Shown here in pieces: positions 1-7,891 of a stretch of DNA of 64,000 bases. A program made the translations under genes and the position numbers. Positions within the stretch are counted from its first letter, which is position 1; every line of letters starts with the position of its first letter. This DNA is from Peribacillus cavernae (GTDB lineage: Bacteria; Bacillota; Bacilli; Bacillales; DSM-1321). A model generated the notes under the pieces. It saw only the letters and a list, made by a program, of their open reading frames with translations. It ran no database searches and was not told the origin of the DNA. Location of the stretch: NCBI RefSeq assembly GCF_003989135.1, contig NZ_RYZZ01000001.1, positions 248,001 to 312,000 of the forward strand, written 5' to 3'.

Positions 1-783
1 TTCCTGTCTGGACACCAATTCAGCAACCTTTTGTAAACCGGTTTCAAATGAAAAGGGATGTCCGTGCGAGGGAAGAACTCTGTCGATATCCAACTGTTCA
101 ACACGTTTTATACTCTGTACAAAGGCATCCACTTGATCGCCCATTAACCGGGTTAAAGCAGGTCCGCGCTGCAGCATGTAATCACCGGAAAAGAATAGCT
201 TCTCTTGTTTTAAAAGCAGGCCCACGTGCTTCATGCTGTGCCCGGGAGTATAAATCACTTCTAATTCTCTTTTCCCAAGTGAAATTCTCTCTTCATCGAC
301 TAATTCTCGGGTTATCTGTAAAGAGCCTCCTCTTGGGAAAAAGCCTTCAAACCAATCGAGGCTGAGCTGACTTAAAAAAATCCCGCGTAAATCCGGATAT
401 TCGGAAGCAAGCAAATGTGGTAATTTCATCCACCTATCAATATACTGATCATAGCTTCCAATCTCAGCCATTGTTTCTTGATAAGCGTAGACTTGAGGAG
501 GATCAGGTAAAAAGGCCGCCCCTCCGATATGGTCAATATGGGGATGCGTTAAAATCAGCAGGTCGATATCGGCCCATTTATACCCAAGAAAACGCAGCCC
601 TTCATGCAGCACCTCCAGACAATTGTCATAGGGCGGCCCGCTATCAATCAATGTAAGCGTTTCATCTTCAATTAAAAATACGTTTGCTGTTTGCGATTCC
701 ATTTGCGGCAATTCAATTTGCCAGATTCCCTCGCCAATCGGTGTTACCCATTGTTCAATCATTTTCTTTCCTGCACGATTCAT
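1..783 (-). CDS. MBL-fold metallo-hydrolase, 3' end beyond window
   Basis: Metallo-beta-lactamase-fold hydrolase running off the left edge, so the C-terminus is not visible. The zinc motif is seen as THPHIDH in about the first 90 residues, and a later PGHSMKH supplies the next ligand, as in glyoxalase II-like and lactonase-like enzymes. The ATG at 783 is preceded by a G-rich stretch; an in-frame ATG at 762 has AGGAAAG just upstream and is an equally good start. It lies 87 bp after the acyl-CoA ligase and probably belongs to the same transcript. A thioesterase or lactonase role beside a ligase is plausible but is inference only. Confidence 0.8.
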   Translation of the reverse strand, partial: MNRAGKKMIEQWVTPIGEGIWQIELPQMESQTANVFLIEDETLTLIDSGPPYDNCLEVLHEGLRFLGYKWADIDLLILTHPHIDHIGGAAFLPDPPQVYAYQETMAEIGSYDQYIDRWMKLPHLLASEYPDLRGIFLSQLSLDWFEGFFPRGGSLQITRELVDEERISLGKRELEVIYTPGHSMKHVGLLLKQEKLFFSGDYMLQRGPALTRLMGDQVDAFVQSIKRVEQLDIDRVLPSHGHPFSFETGLQKVAELVSRQE

Positions 784-870
784 TGTTCCGCCCCCGCAAG
801 ATGGCTTTTTACTTCACCAAAGATCTTCGGAATAGAATTGTTTCATCAAACAGCAGCATGTTGCCATTGC

Positions 871-2415
871 TTATTTCAATACAGCTTTTTGATATTTATT
901 TTTCACTTCCAACTTCAACAGTTTTCCAGTTGCACCTCTCGGAAAATCAGAAACAAACACGATCCGTTTAGGTACTTTATATCTAGCGATCTTATCTTTG
1001 CAAAAATTGATAATCTGGGAATCTGTTACACTTTGATTTGGCTTCAGCCTCACTTCCGCCAAAACCACTTCTCCCCATTTTTCATCCGGAACACCTACAA
1101 CACATACCTCGGCAACCGAAGGATGCTCATTAATCACGTTCTCAACTTCAACTGGAAATACGTTATAAGCACCCGTTATAATCCGGAATTTTGCCCGATC
1201 CAGCAAATATAATCTTCCCTCTTCATCAAATCTTCCGATATCGCCCGTATAGAGCCATCCATCGCGGATGGTCCGCTCTGTTTTAACTTCATCCTTCCAG
1301 TATCCCGGAACGATCACATCACCTTTAATCGTGATTTCTCCTGATTGTCCGGCAGGCACCTCCACCCCGTTATCATCGACGATTTTGATATCGACATGGG
1401 ATGCCGGCCTTCCGCATGATGCCAATATATCGGTACGATTATTATGAATCGCAAATTGATGCTCATCCGGGTCAAGAAAGCTAACCCATGCACCGGTATT
1501 TTCTGTACTTCCGTACCATTGTTGCAAATCACAATTGAATTTATTAAACGTTTCTACGATATTTGTTGGGGACATAGGAGAAGATCCATACGTAATTAAT
1601 CTTAGAGTAGACACATCATATTCGTCGAATTTAGGATGGGAAGTCATCATTTGGATCATCGTTGGAACAAAAAGGGCAGCGGTAACTTTTTTCTCTTCTA
1701 TTAACCGTAAAGCAAGTTCCGGATCAAAATAAGGCATTAAAACATTCGTGTTACCCCAATAACAATTGACCAGCATAGACACAATCGGTACCCCTGCAGC
1801 GGGTAGAGCGTGCATCCAGATATCGTCTTTTCTCAGTCCCATATGTAGTATTCCATTTACTAGTGAGTTTATTAGGTTCCCCTGAGTCCAAATCGCCCCC
1901 TTTGGCAAACCGGTAGATCCAGTTGTATAACAAAGCGAGATGATATCATTTTGTTTATGCTGCATCTTTATTTCATTCATGGGCTGAGGGCGGATACAGG
2001 TTTCATAATCATGCTTCAGGCCATGATTTTCCCCAACTCCAATCACAAAAGGAATCGAACAATCCTTCGCACCTTTCTTACCGAGTTCTGCTGTCTTTTG
2101 ATCTACTAATAAAACTTTTGGCCCAGAATCTTCAAATATATAATTCACTTCCCGCTCACCATATCTCCAGTTCACTCCGACCCGGATAAAGCCCGCTTTT
2201 GCACAGGCAAACATCACCTCTGCCTGTTGGTGAAAGTCCAATCCAAAATAGGCAACCCTGTCTCCCTTTTTTATTCCAAGATCCTTAAGAAAAGCGCATA
2301 ATTGATTTACCCTTGCATTGATTTGCGACCATGTAAAAGCTGTATCATTCGAGATATAGGCAATCTTGTTTCGTTTACGTTCAGCGGTTCGAATTAACAG
2401 ATCCTGAAGAAGCAT
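871..2415 (-). CDS. AMP-forming acyl-CoA synthetase (FadD-like)
   Basis: Class I adenylate-forming enzyme of 514 aa, which activates a carboxylic acid to acyl-AMP and then acyl-CoA. The phosphate-binding motif YTTGSTGLPKG is at residues 163-173, followed by YGSTE, the GWLYTGD motif and a C-terminal GKLLK lysine motif, so both lobes are complete. It is longer than, and unlike, PaaK-type phenylacetate-CoA ligases, so the substrate cannot be taken from the paa neighbours alone. GGAGGTG precedes the ATG. It lies 21 bp after the ABM gene. Fatty, aryl-propanoic or terpenoid acids are all possible substrates. Confidence 0.85.
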   Translation of the reverse strand: MLLQDLLIRTAERKRNKIAYISNDTAFTWSQINARVNQLCAFLKDLGIKKGDRVAYFGLDFHQQAEVMFACAKAGFIRVGVNWRYGEREVNYIFEDSGPKVLLVDQKTAELGKKGAKDCSIPFVIGVGENHGLKHDYETCIRPQPMNEIKMQHKQNDIISLCYTTGSTGLPKGAIWTQGNLINSLVNGILHMGLRKDDIWMHALPAAGVPIVSMLVNCYWGNTNVLMPYFDPELALRLIEEKKVTAALFVPTMIQMMTSHPKFDEYDVSTLRLITYGSSPMSPTNIVETFNKFNCDLQQWYGSTENTGAWVSFLDPDEHQFAIHNNRTDILASCGRPASHVDIKIVDDNGVEVPAGQSGEITIKGDVIVPGYWKDEVKTERTIRDGWLYTGDIGRFDEEGRLYLLDRAKFRIITGAYNVFPVEVENVINEHPSVAEVCVVGVPDEKWGEVVLAEVRLKPNQSVTDSQIINFCKDKIARYKVPKRIVFVSDFPRGATGKLLKLEVKNKYQKAVLK

Positions 2416-2436
2416 ATTTCACACCTCCAACATTTT

Positions 2437-2727
2437 TTATAGCTGATTGTAAAAAGTAATGGAAAATGGCTTTTCCAGCAAATCTTCCATTTTATTGATT
2501 GAATCTGCTAAATGTGGTTGTTTCGAATGTTGGGAGAAAGCCTCTTTATCTCTCCATTTTTCGAGAACGACAAACGTTGCTGGATTTCTCCTTTCTTGAA
2601 AACCTTCATATTGAAGGCAGCCTTCCTCTTTAGCAGTCTCTGTTATTAACTCTTGTATAATACTGCTAACGCTTGATTCGTGATCCTGTTTCGCTATAAA
2701 AACAGTTTGAGCTACAATCATAGACAT
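2437..2727 (-). CDS. ABM-domain small monooxygenase
   Basis: A 96-residue dimeric alpha/beta barrel protein of the antibiotic biosynthesis monooxygenase (ABM) group, the family of YgiN-like quinol monooxygenases. The central EGCLQYEGFQ and VVLEKWRDKEAF patterns and the length are typical. Members act without cofactor on quinol-like or polycyclic substrates, or serve as ring isomerases, so a role in handling an oxidised ring intermediate is reasonable but unproven. A G-rich Shine-Dalgarno (GGGGAGTG) precedes the ATG. It follows the thiolase-like gene after 134 bp and is 21 bp before the ligase. Confidence 0.75.
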   Translation of the reverse strand: MSMIVAQTVFIAKQDHESSVSSIIQELITETAKEEGCLQYEGFQERRNPATFVVLEKWRDKEAFSQHSKQPHLADSINKMEDLLEKPFSITFYNQL

Positions 2728-2861
2728 AACAACACTCCCCGTATTTTATTAATAAGCTAGATTGATATAGATTATTCCACTTGTTTAGGATTCTTTCCTT
2801 ACTATCCAATGATGAGTTTCTAACGTTACATCTTGAATATTGCCTTTCTTTCTAATTCCTA

Positions 2862-4013
2862 TTACAAGGAAACATTGCAGTCAATGATGGTGGTAACCCC
2901 CATTCCTCCTCCGCAATTGATTGTCGCTGCACCTATTTCCAGGTCACGGTGTTCCATCTGGTTTAATAACGAAAGGATAAGCCGGACGCCGGTCGCTCCT
3001 ACTGGATCACCCAATGCAATCGAGCCCCCGTTTGGATTCACCTTTTTTTCTTCAACATCCAATTCTTCCATCCACCCAAGCAAGGCTGAAGCAAAGGATT
3101 CATTGATTTCAAACACATCAATATCCTGAATCGAAAGACCGCGGGCATGTAACGCTTTCGTTGTAGAAGGAACCGTTCCCATCAACATAAGAGTCGGGTC
3201 CACCCCAGCCACTCCCTGGGAAACAATTTTCGCACGTGGCTGAATGTTATGCTTTTCGATATATGCCTTACTTGCTAATAACAGCGCAGCACTCCCATCT
3301 CCCAACGCGGAACAATTTGCTGCGGTAACCACCCCATCCTCTTTAAAAGGTGTTGATAAGGTTGTCATTTTCTCAAATTGAACATTCTCACGGATGCACT
3401 CATCGTGTTCGATATACCTTCCATCAGAAAGTTGATAGGGGACAATTTCTTTTGCGAATCTTCCTTCCTTTCTTGCACGTGCAGCCTTTAGATGGCTTTG
3501 ATAGGCAAAGTGATCTAAATCCCTCCGCGTATATCCATACTTTTCGGCGACTAATTCAGCAGAATAACCGGGATGAACAGACTGATGTTGGGACACCCAG
3601 CTGTCGGATATTGGATTTCCGTAATGGGAAGGACCTGAACCAAAAGGAACCCTTGATAAGTTTTCCACCCCGCCAGCTACGATCAAATGATATTGTCCAG
3701 TCTGAATGAGGCCTGCTGCCGTATTGATCGCTTGTAATCCGGATCCCCCCTGATAATCCATCGAAACGGCCGGGACATGGATGGGCAGCCCACCCGAAAG
3801 CCATGCGTTCCTGCCAATATTCAAGGATTGTTCACCAATCATATTCATGCATCCGAATACGACTAATTCTGCATCCTCTGCTGGAATCTGTGTTTTTTCA
3901 AATAAAGATTGCATCACATATGAAGCTAAATCGTTCGGATGGACTTGAGAAAATGCCCCTTTTACCTTTCCAATTGGGGATCTAACCCCCTCTATTATGA
4001 AAACCTCATGCAA
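2862..4013 (-). CDS. Thiolase-fold protein lacking nucleophilic Cys
   Basis: Thiolase-superfamily protein of about 383 aa. The nucleophile loop that normally reads QCxSG is QGGSG here (Gly codon at 3747-3749, equivalent to residue 89), and the usual GHPxGATG loop is GDPVGATG. NESFA and the C-terminal NCGGGMG are kept. Two of three catalytic residues are therefore absent, so ordinary thiolysis is unlikely; an altered reaction or a structural role should be considered. I prefer the TTG at 4013, which has AGAAGGGA 6 nt upstream, because the ATG at 4040 has no ribosome site. It follows paaD after about 100 bp containing a perfect cre box, so it may be separately controlled. Confidence 0.8.
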   Translation of the reverse strand: MHEVFIIEGVRSPIGKVKGAFSQVHPNDLASYVMQSLFEKTQIPAEDAELVVFGCMNMIGEQSLNIGRNAWLSGGLPIHVPAVSMDYQGGSGLQAINTAAGLIQTGQYHLIVAGGVENLSRVPFGSGPSHYGNPISDSWVSQHQSVHPGYSAELVAEKYGYTRRDLDHFAYQSHLKAARARKEGRFAKEIVPYQLSDGRYIEHDECIRENVQFEKMTTLSTPFKEDGVVTAANCSALGDGSAALLLASKAYIEKHNIQPRAKIVSQGVAGVDPTLMLMGTVPSTTKALHARGLSIQDIDVFEINESFASALLGWMEELDVEEKKVNPNGGSIALGDPVGATGVRLILSLLNQMEHRDLEIGAATINCGGGMGVTTIIDCNVSL

Positions 4014-4043
4014 GGCAAATCCCTTCTTTCCCAATTTCATATT

Positions 4044-4057
4044 TGAAAACGTTTACA
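4044..4057 (+). promoter_or_regulatory. CcpA cre box before thiolase-like gene
   Basis: TGAAAACGTTTACA fits the Bacillus cre consensus TGWAARCGYTWNCW at every position. It lies about 30 bp upstream of the preferred TTG start of the thiolase-like gene and inside the short paaD-thiolase gap, where CcpA could act as a roadblock or repress a local promoter. The consensus match is seen; regulation is inferred. Confidence 0.7.
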
Positions 4058-4112
4058 AAAAATACAGTCATCAAGTATCGTACAAACCGAATACACCATA
4101 TGATGTATCTAC

Positions 4113-4616
4113 CTATAAAAGACTTTTTAACGCTTCGAATGGTTCACGGCAATCATTGCAATAATAGATCATCTTGCATAAGGTTGGACCAAATTCATTT
4201 TCCCTCGATACATTTGTAGCTTTGCATCTTGGACAGCGAACGATTTCCTTGCCTCTCCATATTTTGGACATCGCTACCCCAAATTCATTTAATTTCGCTT
4301 TCCCTTTTAGAGAAATTTTCTCGAGAGTCCATTCAGTACTATAATTTAACCTCACTTGCACCTCCGTAACATTTTCTATCAAACTAACATTCTCAATTAC
4401 TCTCTTTTCAATTTCTTTCCATGCCGGGCAGCCCGTAAATGTAGGCGTAATGTCTACAAAGACTTTGCTGCCGTTATTTACCGTTTCATCTCGTACAATT
4501 GCTACCTGATTTACAATTCCCAGATCAACGATACTAATAGGAAGTTCCGGGTCTTCAACATCATAAAGACATTCCCATATGATATTTTCATTGACCGTAT
4601 CTATGTTGTTTACCAT
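4113..4616 (-). CDS. paaD: Phenylacetyl-CoA epoxidase assembly protein PaaD
   Basis: PaaD-like protein of 167 aa. An N-terminal MIP18/DUF59 domain (YDVEDPELPISIVDLG near residues 18-33, TGCPAW at 61-66) is followed by a zinc ribbon with Cys128, Cys131, Cys147, Cys153 and Cys156 and the family ending CREPFEALK. PaaD proteins help mature or assemble the phenylacetyl-CoA 1,2-epoxidase. The start overlaps the end of paaC by 7 nt, so the two are translationally coupled. This is the last clear paa gene of the cluster. Confidence 0.92.
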   Translation of the reverse strand: MVNNIDTVNENIIWECLYDVEDPELPISIVDLGIVNQVAIVRDETVNNGSKVFVDITPTFTGCPAWKEIEKRVIENVSLIENVTEVQVRLNYSTEWTLEKISLKGKAKLNEFGVAMSKIWRGKEIVRCPRCKATNVSRENEFGPTLCKMIYYCNDCREPFEALKSLL

Positions 4617-5323
4617 TTTCCTCCGCTCATCCCTTCAACCAATACTCTGCTCCGAGTAATGAGTAGTTTTACATCATCCGATAAAACACCACGTCCTGAA
4701 AACCCTTCCTTTATTTCAGGAGTAGCAAATCCAAGTGTGGTTAATTCTTTTTTGACGGATTGGAATGTTGTTTGATCATCAGCAAGGAATGTCCCGTGAA
4801 AAAACCCTGCTAATTTTGGCCAATAATGATAAATTTCCTCTTGTATCCTACGCTTTCCTTCCAAAGTTGCCGACATTTTGCTTAACCATGTATGCCAATG
4901 CCGATGATGATACCGTTCTTCACGTGCCATTTGACCCAATACATTCTTGGTCCGCCCTTCAACAACTTCTATTAGTTGGCTGACTCTGTATTGATCCGCC
5001 GCTTCGTAAAAATAATGCTGGACGATAATCGCTGCCCAATCTATTGTTTTCGCAGAAACCAACGCCGATACTTTAAATCCAGATACGGGCCTTTGATGCA
5101 CAAAACCATCAGCACTTTCCCATTGAAAAGCAGAATCTAAATCTAGTATTTCATTATAAATAATTTCTGCATGGCCAATTTCGTCCTGGGCTATAGATGA
5201 AATAGCTACATTTTCTTCCACAAACGGCCCCCCGCCAGACATCTCTGCCAGAAAAGAACCAATAACCCATTCGTCATCGGCCATGTATAATAGTTCCTTA
5301 GCCAGTTGATTCGCTTGAATCAT
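4610..5323 (-). CDS. paaC: Phenylacetyl-CoA epoxidase structural subunit PaaC
   Basis: Ferritin-like subunit of about 237 aa that pairs with PaaA in the multicomponent phenylacetyl-CoA epoxidase. The QDEIGHAE helix is at residues 46-53, with LLYMADDEW near the N-terminus as in PaaC. Three starts (5332 GTG, 5329 ATG, 5323 ATG) are in frame; AAGAAGGG at 5333-5340 is best spaced (9 nt) for the ATG at 5323. The gene begins inside the 3' end of paaB and overlaps paaD, indicating coupled translation. Confidence 0.92.
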   Translation of the reverse strand: MIQANQLAKELLYMADDEWVIGSFLAEMSGGGPFVEENVAISSIAQDEIGHAEIIYNEILDLDSAFQWESADGFVHQRPVSGFKVSALVSAKTIDWAAIIVQHYFYEAADQYRVSQLIEVVEGRTKNVLGQMAREERYHHRHWHTWLSKMSATLEGKRRIQEEIYHYWPKLAGFFHGTFLADDQTTFQSVKKELTTLGFATPEIKEGFSGRGVLSDDVKLLITRSRVLVEGMSGGKW

Positions 5324-5609
5324 TGCCATCACCCTTCTTACGTTTCTTCTTTCTTAACCCGGGTAAACGATACATCTTTTCCCTGCTTACGGTAAATTCA
5401 TCTTCCATTTCTTCTGTTGTCATCGTGATATTTGAACGCCGTACAACCCAAATCGCGGCACAGCCTTCTCTCCTGCCGTAACATTCCTGGGCTGTTAATA
5501 GTGCAATATCTGGATCTCCGGAAACGACAGAACCCACGTGTGTATAGGGGGTCCCACGTTTATCCATTCTAAACACTTCAAAGATTGTCTCTTCTTTTGT
5601 TCTTTCCAT
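5298..5609 (-). CDS. paaB: Phenylacetyl-CoA epoxidase subunit PaaB
   Basis: Small subunit of 103 aa, the usual PaaB size, with the family patterns EVFRMDKRGTPYTHVGSV and YGRREGCAAIWVV. PaaB bridges PaaA-PaaC heterodimers in the epoxidase complex. GGAGGAACAGAG precedes the ATG. The C-terminal tail is lysine-rich and is encoded by the stretch that also carries the paaC ribosome site; the genes overlap by 26 nt. Confidence 0.92.
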   Translation of the reverse strand: MERTKEETIFEVFRMDKRGTPYTHVGSVVSGDPDIALLTAQECYGRREGCAAIWVVRRSNITMTTEEMEDEFTVSREKMYRLPGLRKKKRKKGDGNDSSESTG

Positions 5610-5623
5610 CTCTGTTCCTCCAG

Positions 5624-6541
5624 TTATAAAGCTTTCGGGATGTTATCCAATTCAACTAATCTTCTGACCCATCCATTCGTTTCATAGCTTTGCCGCAGGA
5701 ATTTTAAACGCCGCTGATGGGACGGCAAGCTTTTACTATTTTTATAGATTGTAAAATCTGGGTCTTTGTACTTCCAACTACCTTTACTCTCATCATATTG
5801 CAGCGTTTGATCAGGAATTTCCAGTCCCATTTTCTTAATACGGGGGACAAATTTATTTAAAAAAAGATTACGCAACTCATCATTGGACTTGATTTTTAAT
5901 TTGAAATTCATCAGAACCTTTGAATGAGTTGATTCACTGTCGTGAGGCCCAAATAAAACCATGGCCCGCCACCACCATTTATTAAACGACTCCTGTACCA
6001 TATCCCTTTGCGCCTTTGTTCCTTGCATCAAGGTAGCGATAAGGTCCCTGCCTTGTGAATAGTGGAACGCTTCTTCATAAACAATTTTGTGCATCGCTCT
6101 TGCATACGGGCCATAGCTCGCATCTTTTAAGGTATGCTGCCTTTCGATTTCAGCCCCGTCACCCAGCCAGCCAATCATCCCGATATCAGCCCAACTCTCA
6201 TATTCTTCATCAAACACGGTTAAATATTTAGCCTTGTCGTCCAAAATATCCTGGATAAATTGTTCTCTTGAACATCCGAGATCTTCGACCACCCGCATTA
6301 AGATTTGGCCGTGGCCTACTTCATCCTGTACCTTGGCGATCAAAACCCTTTTCCTGAACAAACTAGGTGCATAAGGAATCCATTCCGCTTCTGGTATGGC
6401 ACCTACAATTTCACTGCTTGCATGGAATTTCATCATTCGTAAAGCTGCATTCCGATACTCGTCTGGCATCTCATCATTCGGCTCAATCTTCTTGTCTGCA
6501 GCCAGTTTAGCCTCGAAACTTTCTACCGTCATTTGTGCCAC
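5624..6541 (-). CDS. paaA: Phenylacetyl-CoA epoxidase catalytic subunit PaaA
   Basis: Catalytic diiron subunit of the phenylacetyl-CoA 1,2-epoxidase, 305 aa. Carboxylate-bridged diiron motifs are visible: SSEIVGAIPE (about 42-51), QDEVGHGQ (72-79) and YEEAFHYS (155-162). The full complex oxidises the CoA-activated ring with O2 and electrons supplied by PaaE, but no paaE is present in the window. The start is a GTG preceded by AAAGGAGAGAAG; an ATG three codons later is the alternative. It is the first gene of the paaABCD operon, 14 bp before paaB, under the promoter at 6577-6605. Confidence 0.94.
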   Translation of the reverse strand: MAQMTVESFEAKLAADKKIEPNDEMPDEYRNAALRMMKFHASSEIVGAIPEAEWIPYAPSLFRKRVLIAKVQDEVGHGQILMRVVEDLGCSREQFIQDILDDKAKYLTVFDEEYESWADIGMIGWLGDGAEIERQHTLKDASYGPYARAMHKIVYEEAFHYSQGRDLIATLMQGTKAQRDMVQESFNKWWWRAMVLFGPHDSESTHSKVLMNFKLKIKSNDELRNLFLNKFVPRIKKMGLEIPDQTLQYDESKGSWKYKDPDFTIYKNSKSLPSHQRRLKFLRQSYETNGWVRRLVELDNIPKAL

Positions 6542-6560
6542 CTTCTCTCCTTTATTTTTA

Positions 6561-6576
6561 TTAACTTGTTGGTTAA
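6561..6576. promoter_or_regulatory. Palindromic operator candidate at paa promoter
   Basis: TTAAC-TTGTTG-GTTAA is an inverted repeat with 5-bp arms lying directly downstream of the -10 box, at the expected transcription start of paaA. Phenylacetate operons are usually held by a repressor released by phenylacetyl-CoA, so this is a natural operator candidate. No paa regulator gene is in the window. Confidence 0.4.
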
Positions 6577-6605
6577 ATTATATTCTGAGTATTTGTAAAT
6601 ATCAA
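6577..6605 (-). promoter_or_regulatory. Sigma-A promoter of paaABCD
   Basis: Read on the minus strand: -35 TTGATA (6600-6605), a 17-bp spacer, then -10 TATAAT (6577-6582). The -10 is perfect and the -35 differs by one base from consensus. It is about 36 bp from the paaA start. Confidence 0.75.
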
Positions 6606-6686
6606 TATATTTTATTGATTAGTTAATAATTAAAATTATACAGCGAGCTTCCAGCATTCTTCTTCGGAAAACATTGAACTGCCTTA

Positions 6687-6727
6687 TAAAAAAAGCCGTT
6701 CAACCAAATGCAGGTTATAACGGCTTT
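6687..6727 (-). terminator. Terminator after ribose operon
   Basis: Nine-base arms AAAGCCGTT/AACGGCTTT (6692-6700 and 6719-6727) end in a T-run on the minus strand. It would stop transcripts from rbsK before they enter the paa promoter. Confidence 0.75.
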
Positions 6728-6764
6728 CCGAGGTGAATGAATGTTTCTCTTAGCTACTGTTTAT

Positions 6765-6905
6765 TTATTTGTTTATATGTAAAACATCGTCAATTGATAG
6801 GTCTTCACCTTCAAGATCCTTTTTTAACACAAGTACAAGTTCTGCTTCTACTTTTGGATGAATCAATTCACCCATTGATATTTTTCCGTCATTTGATACC
6901 TTCAT
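6765..6905 (-). pseudogene. Remnant of 2-keto-4-pentenoate hydratase family
   Basis: A 46-codon reading frame containing GELIHPKVEAELVLVLKKDL and EDLSIDDVL, the core of the 2-keto-4-pentenoate hydratase / 4-oxalocrotonate decarboxylase family (MhpD, XylJ, DmpH type). Family-like residues YFDYMKVSNDGKI continue upstream of the ATG, so this is a middle piece of a gene of about 260 codons and not a small gene. It ends at a TAA. It shows that a catechol meta-cleavage gene once stood here. It sits between rbsK and its terminator. Confidence 0.7.
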
Positions 6906-6941
6906 ATAATCAAAATATAATGTACAGTATGATGTGTAGCA

Positions 6942-7874
6942 CTATATCAGTACACCATTATGCTTTAAGAATTCATCTATTTCCGTCTTTATTGGCATTG
7001 CTGGAGCTGTTCCTATTTTTGTAACAGATAGCGCCGCCACACAATTTCCGAAAATCATCGCATCAGTTATTGATTTCCCGCTTGCCACTGCGTGAGCGAA
7101 ACCTCCGTTAAATGCATCTCCTGCTCCAGTTGTATCAATGGCATCAACAGTAAAACCCGGTATTAGTTTCCCTTTTTCTCCACCAGTGTATAGGAACGCT
7201 CCCTGTTTTCCCAACGTAATAATGACGTTCTTAACTCCCAGTTCATAAAGTTTTTTTGCAGCGATTAACGCTGAATGTTCATCTATCACTTCCACTCCCG
7301 TTAATTCGTGAGCTTCTGTTTCATTGGGAGTTATATAGCTGACATCCTTAAGAATCTCTTTAGAAAATTTCTGAAAAGGGGCAGGGTTTAATATTACAGG
7401 AACACCATGCTTGGCTGATAACCTTACCGACGCTACAACAGCTTCAATACTGGTTTCCAATTGAAGCAAAACTATATCGGCTTCCTTTATTTCTGCCTCT
7501 GCTTCTAATACATCTCCTTCTGATATCTTTCCGCAGGCACCCAGAGCCACTACAATGCTATTCTCGCTTTGCTGATCTACACTAATTAAAGCGGCTCCGG
7601 TTGCTTCATCTTTATCATGCTTTATATATTGAGTATTAACACGCTCCCTCCTAAAGTGTTCTAATGCTTCCCTTCCGAATACATCATCACCCAATCTAGT
7701 TACAAAAGTTACGTTTGATCCGCATCGTACCGCGGCGGTTGCCTGATTGCCGCCTTTGCCTCCAGGGCCCATTTTAAATGGGCCCCCTAGAACTGTTTCT
7801 CCAGGCTTTGGAAGGTGAGGAGCTCTACTCATTAAATCTACAACATAGCTTCCAATGACAACAATCTTTGGCAT
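6942..7874 (-). CDS. rbsK: Ribokinase
   Basis: PfkB-family sugar kinase, 310 aa. The N-terminal sugar-binding part has GPGGKGGNQA, and the C-terminal DTTGAGDAFNGG carries the anion hole and catalytic Asp. It phosphorylates D-ribose to ribose 5-phosphate in the cytoplasm. It is the last gene of the operon, 17 bp after the binding-protein gene, whereas Bacillus subtilis has rbsK second. The neighbours RbsD and RbsABC make ribose the likely substrate, though a related pentose cannot be excluded. Confidence 0.9.
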   Translation of the reverse strand: MPKIVVIGSYVVDLMSRAPHLPKPGETVLGGPFKMGPGGKGGNQATAAVRCGSNVTFVTRLGDDVFGREALEHFRRERVNTQYIKHDKDEATGAALISVDQQSENSIVVALGACGKISEGDVLEAEAEIKEADIVLLQLETSIEAVVASVRLSAKHGVPVILNPAPFQKFSKEILKDVSYITPNETEAHELTGVEVIDEHSALIAAKKLYELGVKNVIITLGKQGAFLYTGGEKGKLIPGFTVDAIDTTGAGDAFNGGFAHAVASGKSITDAMIFGNCVAALSVTKIGTAPAMPIKTEIDEFLKHNGVLI

Positions 7875-7891
7875 TATAAATCCCCCGATAG

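Noticed and set aside
871..1212. Plus-strand frames opposite the acyl-CoA ligase
   Set aside because: They are antisense shadows of a clear enzyme and lack ribosome sites and recognisable domains.
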